64,000 bases of DNA from Georgenia muralis (GTDB lineage: Bacteria > Actinomycetota > Actinomycetes > Actinomycetales > Actinomycetaceae): NCBI RefSeq assembly GCF_003814705.1, contig NZ_RKRA01000001.1:2294001-2358000 (forward strand), in the 5' to 3' direction. Made by a program: the position numbers and the translations under genes. The notes beneath the pieces are model-generated. The model was not told the DNA's origin. It did no database searches and saw only the letters and a program-made list of their open reading frames with translations. Below, piece after piece: positions 60,993 to 64,000 of the stretch (position 1 is its first letter; each line of letters begins with the position of its first letter).

Positions 60993-62117
60993 GTGAAGAA
61001 GAGCATCTACGCGACGGCGCTGGCCACCACGGCCGCCCTGGCGCTCGCCGCCTGCGGCGCTGCCCCCGAGGAGGAGACCCCCGCCGGGTCCGAGACCACG
61101 GGCGGCGAGGAGACCGCCGAGGCCACCGAGGGTGCCGCCGCCGAGGACTACCTCGCCTGCCTGGTCTCCGACCAGGGTGGCTGGGACGACCAGTCCTTCA
61201 ACCAGTCCGCCTTCGAGGGCATGGAGATGGCCGTCGAGGAGCTCGGCATCGAGATGGCCGACGCCGAGTCGCAGTCCGACAGCGACTACGGCCCGAACGT
61301 CGACTCCATGGTCCAGCAGGGCTGCGACCTCACCATCGGTGTCGGCTTCCTCCTCGAGGACCCGGTCCAGGCGGCCGCCGAGGCGAACCCCGACGCGAAC
61401 TTCGCGCTCATCGACTCCGCCTTCTCCGGCCCGGACTTCGCCCCCGTCGAGCTCGAGAACGCCAAGCCGATCCTCTTCAACACCGCCGAGGCGTCCTACC
61501 TCGCCGGCTACGTCGCGGCCGGCGTCACCGAGACCGGCACCGTCGCCACCTTCGGCGGCATGCAGATCCCGTCCGTCGCGATCTTCATGGACGGCTTCGC
61601 CGACGGCGTCGCGAAGTACAACGAGGACAACGGCACCGACGTCCAGCTCCTCGGCTGGGACAAGGAAGGCCAGACCGGCTCCTTCTCCGGCGACTTCGAG
61701 AACCAGGCCGCCGGCCAGACCCTCACCGAGCAGTTCATCGCCCAGGGTGCGGACATCATCATGCCCGTCGCCGGCCCGGTCGGCCTGGGTGCCGCCGCGG
61801 CCGCCGAGGCGGCGGACGGCGTGAAGATCGTCGGTGTGGACTCCGACTGGTACGAGTCGACCGAGTACGGCGCCATCACCCTGACCTCGGTCGTCAAGCA
61901 GATCGGTCAGGCCGTCTACGACACGGTCGAGCAGTCCTCGACCGGCGGCTTCTCGGCCGAGCCCTACGTCGGCACCCTGGAGAACGAGGGCGTGGGCCTG
62001 GCCCCGTTCCACGACTTCGACGCCGAGGTCCCGCAGGAGCTCAAGGACGCCGTGACGGCCCTGCAGGAGCAGATCATCTCCGGTGAGCTCACGGTGGAGA
62101 CGCCCAACGCCCCGTGA
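60993..62117 (+). CDS. BMP-family nucleoside-binding lipoprotein
   Basis: 374 residues. A lipoprotein signal ends LALAAC with the lipid-bearing C21. An acidic Glu/Thr/Gly-rich linker (22-50) anchors the Bmp domain: CLVSDQGGWDDQSFNQSAFEGM, DSMVQQGCDLTIGVGFLL, AEASYLAGYVAA, FGGMQIPSVAIFMDGFADGV and IVGVDSDWYE. These proteins capture purine nucleosides or related solutes for an ABC importer, whose ATPase and permease follow. GTG 60993 lies behind AGGAGA. A strong hairpin separates it from the ATPase gene, which would allow more binding protein than transporter. Confidence 0.94.
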   Translation: MKKSIYATALATTAALALAACGAAPEEETPAGSETTGGEETAEATEGAAAEDYLACLVSDQGGWDDQSFNQSAFEGMEMAVEELGIEMADAESQSDSDYGPNVDSMVQQGCDLTIGVGFLLEDPVQAAAEANPDANFALIDSAFSGPDFAPVELENAKPILFNTAEASYLAGYVAAGVTETGTVATFGGMQIPSVAIFMDGFADGVAKYNEDNGTDVQLLGWDKEGQTGSFSGDFENQAAGQTLTEQFIAQGADIIMPVAGPVGLGAAAAAEAADGVKIVGVDSDWYESTEYGAITLTSVVKQIGQAVYDTVEQSSTGGFSAEPYVGTLENEGVGLAPFHDFDAEVPQELKDAVTALQEQIISGELTVETPNAP

Positions 62118-62124
62118 CCTGATG

Positions 62125-62168
62125 GACGACTGACGGCCCGGCCCTCGGGGGCCGGGCCGTCAGTCGTC
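62125..62168 (+). terminator. 20-bp hairpin between binding protein and ATPase genes
   Basis: A 20-bp perfect stem (62125-62144 with 62149-62168) closes on loop TCGG, 8 nt after the stop. It may be a partial terminator or a 3'-protecting hairpin. A -10-like TAGCGT (62178-62183) follows and could restart transcription. Confidence 0.8.
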
Positions 62169-62251
62169 ACCAGCGGGTAGCGTGTCCCTCCCGGCCGCAC
62201 CCCCCATCGCGCGTCCCCTCCCGCGCACCGTGACGGATGGAGTCCTCCGAC

Positions 62252-63828
<1,577 letters not shown>

Positions 63829-63832
<4 letters not shown>

Positions 63833-64000
63833 GCGACCCGGTCCACGACCACCCCCAGCCGCCGGCCCAGCCCGGCGACGTCGTCGCCCAGGGTGAGCAG
63901 AAGCCGGCGCCCGAGGGGGCGCCGGCCGCCGGGCGGACCCGCACGCAGAGCTTCGTCAAGGACCTGCTCTCGGGGTCCTGGCTCGTCTCGCTCCTGGCGG
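63829..64000 (+). CDS. ABC importer permease (3' truncated by window)
   Basis: Only 57 codons are visible. The GTG overlaps the ATPase stop (GTGA). A Pro/Gln/Ala-rich cytoplasmic start (about 38 residues) leads to SFVKDLLSGSWLVSLLA, which looks like the beginning of the first membrane helix. From its place in the operon it should be the first of two permeases of the nucleoside-type importer. Confidence 0.75.

Overview
The window is a contiguous, gene-dense stretch of a very GC-rich genome that looks like an actinobacterial chromosome. Support comes from GTG starts in about half the genes, GCC/CTC/GTC codon bias, a sucC-sucD-perM-purN-purH block like that of Mycobacterium, and ZTP-type riboswitches. 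A Micrococcales relative (Cellulomonas/Georgenia-like) is my best guess; this is inference. I see no rRNA, tRNA, insertion sequence, prophage or CRISPR array. Nearly every base is in a gene, and no gene-free stretch exceeds 300 bases.

Layout. 1-8.5 kb: the end of guaB3, fumC, then on the minus strand xfp-pta-ackA, a phosphoketolase/acetyl-phosphate/ATP module. 8.7-17.5 kb: SURF1-like protein, a heterodimeric ABC exporter (minus), DUF3817 protein, guaA, a GT4 glycosyltransferase and a small membrane protein. 17.5-21.6 kb: a PspC-domain envelope locus facing a PspC-type histidine kinase and LuxR-type regulator. 21.7-29.7 kb: two small membrane proteins, PcrA-type helicase, a double-length 6-phosphofructokinase resembling the eukaryotic enzyme (minus), and an OatA-like acyltransferase. 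29.7-36.5 kb: sucC-sucD-perM-purN-purH. 36.5-42 kb: FAD oxidoreductase, DUF3017 and CorC/CNNM proteins, icd and mdh. 42.2-48 kb: a 1933-residue secreted amylopullulanase. 48-53.8 kb: DUF4190 protein, purU, GNAT, glyA-folD, exonuclease III. 53.9-57.6 kb: minus-strand deoR-galT-galK-traR operon. 57.7-64 kb: LigT-like protein, manC, M20 amidohydrolase, and the start of a nucleoside-type BMP/ABC uptake operon running off the right edge.

The genes form a coherent housekeeping and carbon-economy set. TCA enzymes (fumC, sucCD, icd, mdh), phosphoketolase with pta-ackA, and the double PFK cover central carbon. guaA, guaB3, purN, purH, purU, glyA and folD cover purine synthesis and its one-carbon supply, with purH and glyA each behind a ZTP-type riboswitch. 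Starch and galactose breakdown feed sugar in.

The observations most worth following are: (1) an ABC exporter whose two halves have lost complementary sets of ATPase motifs; (2) a shared near-palindrome before sucC, icd and mdh; (3) three CGAACA repeats exactly 10 bp apart before deoR-galTK; (4) the eukaryotic-type PFK with a degenerate C-terminal site; (5) about fourteen genes with a -10 hexamer 6-8 nt before the start codon, implying widespread leaderless transcription, including a 16-codon leader ORF before the LigT-like gene.
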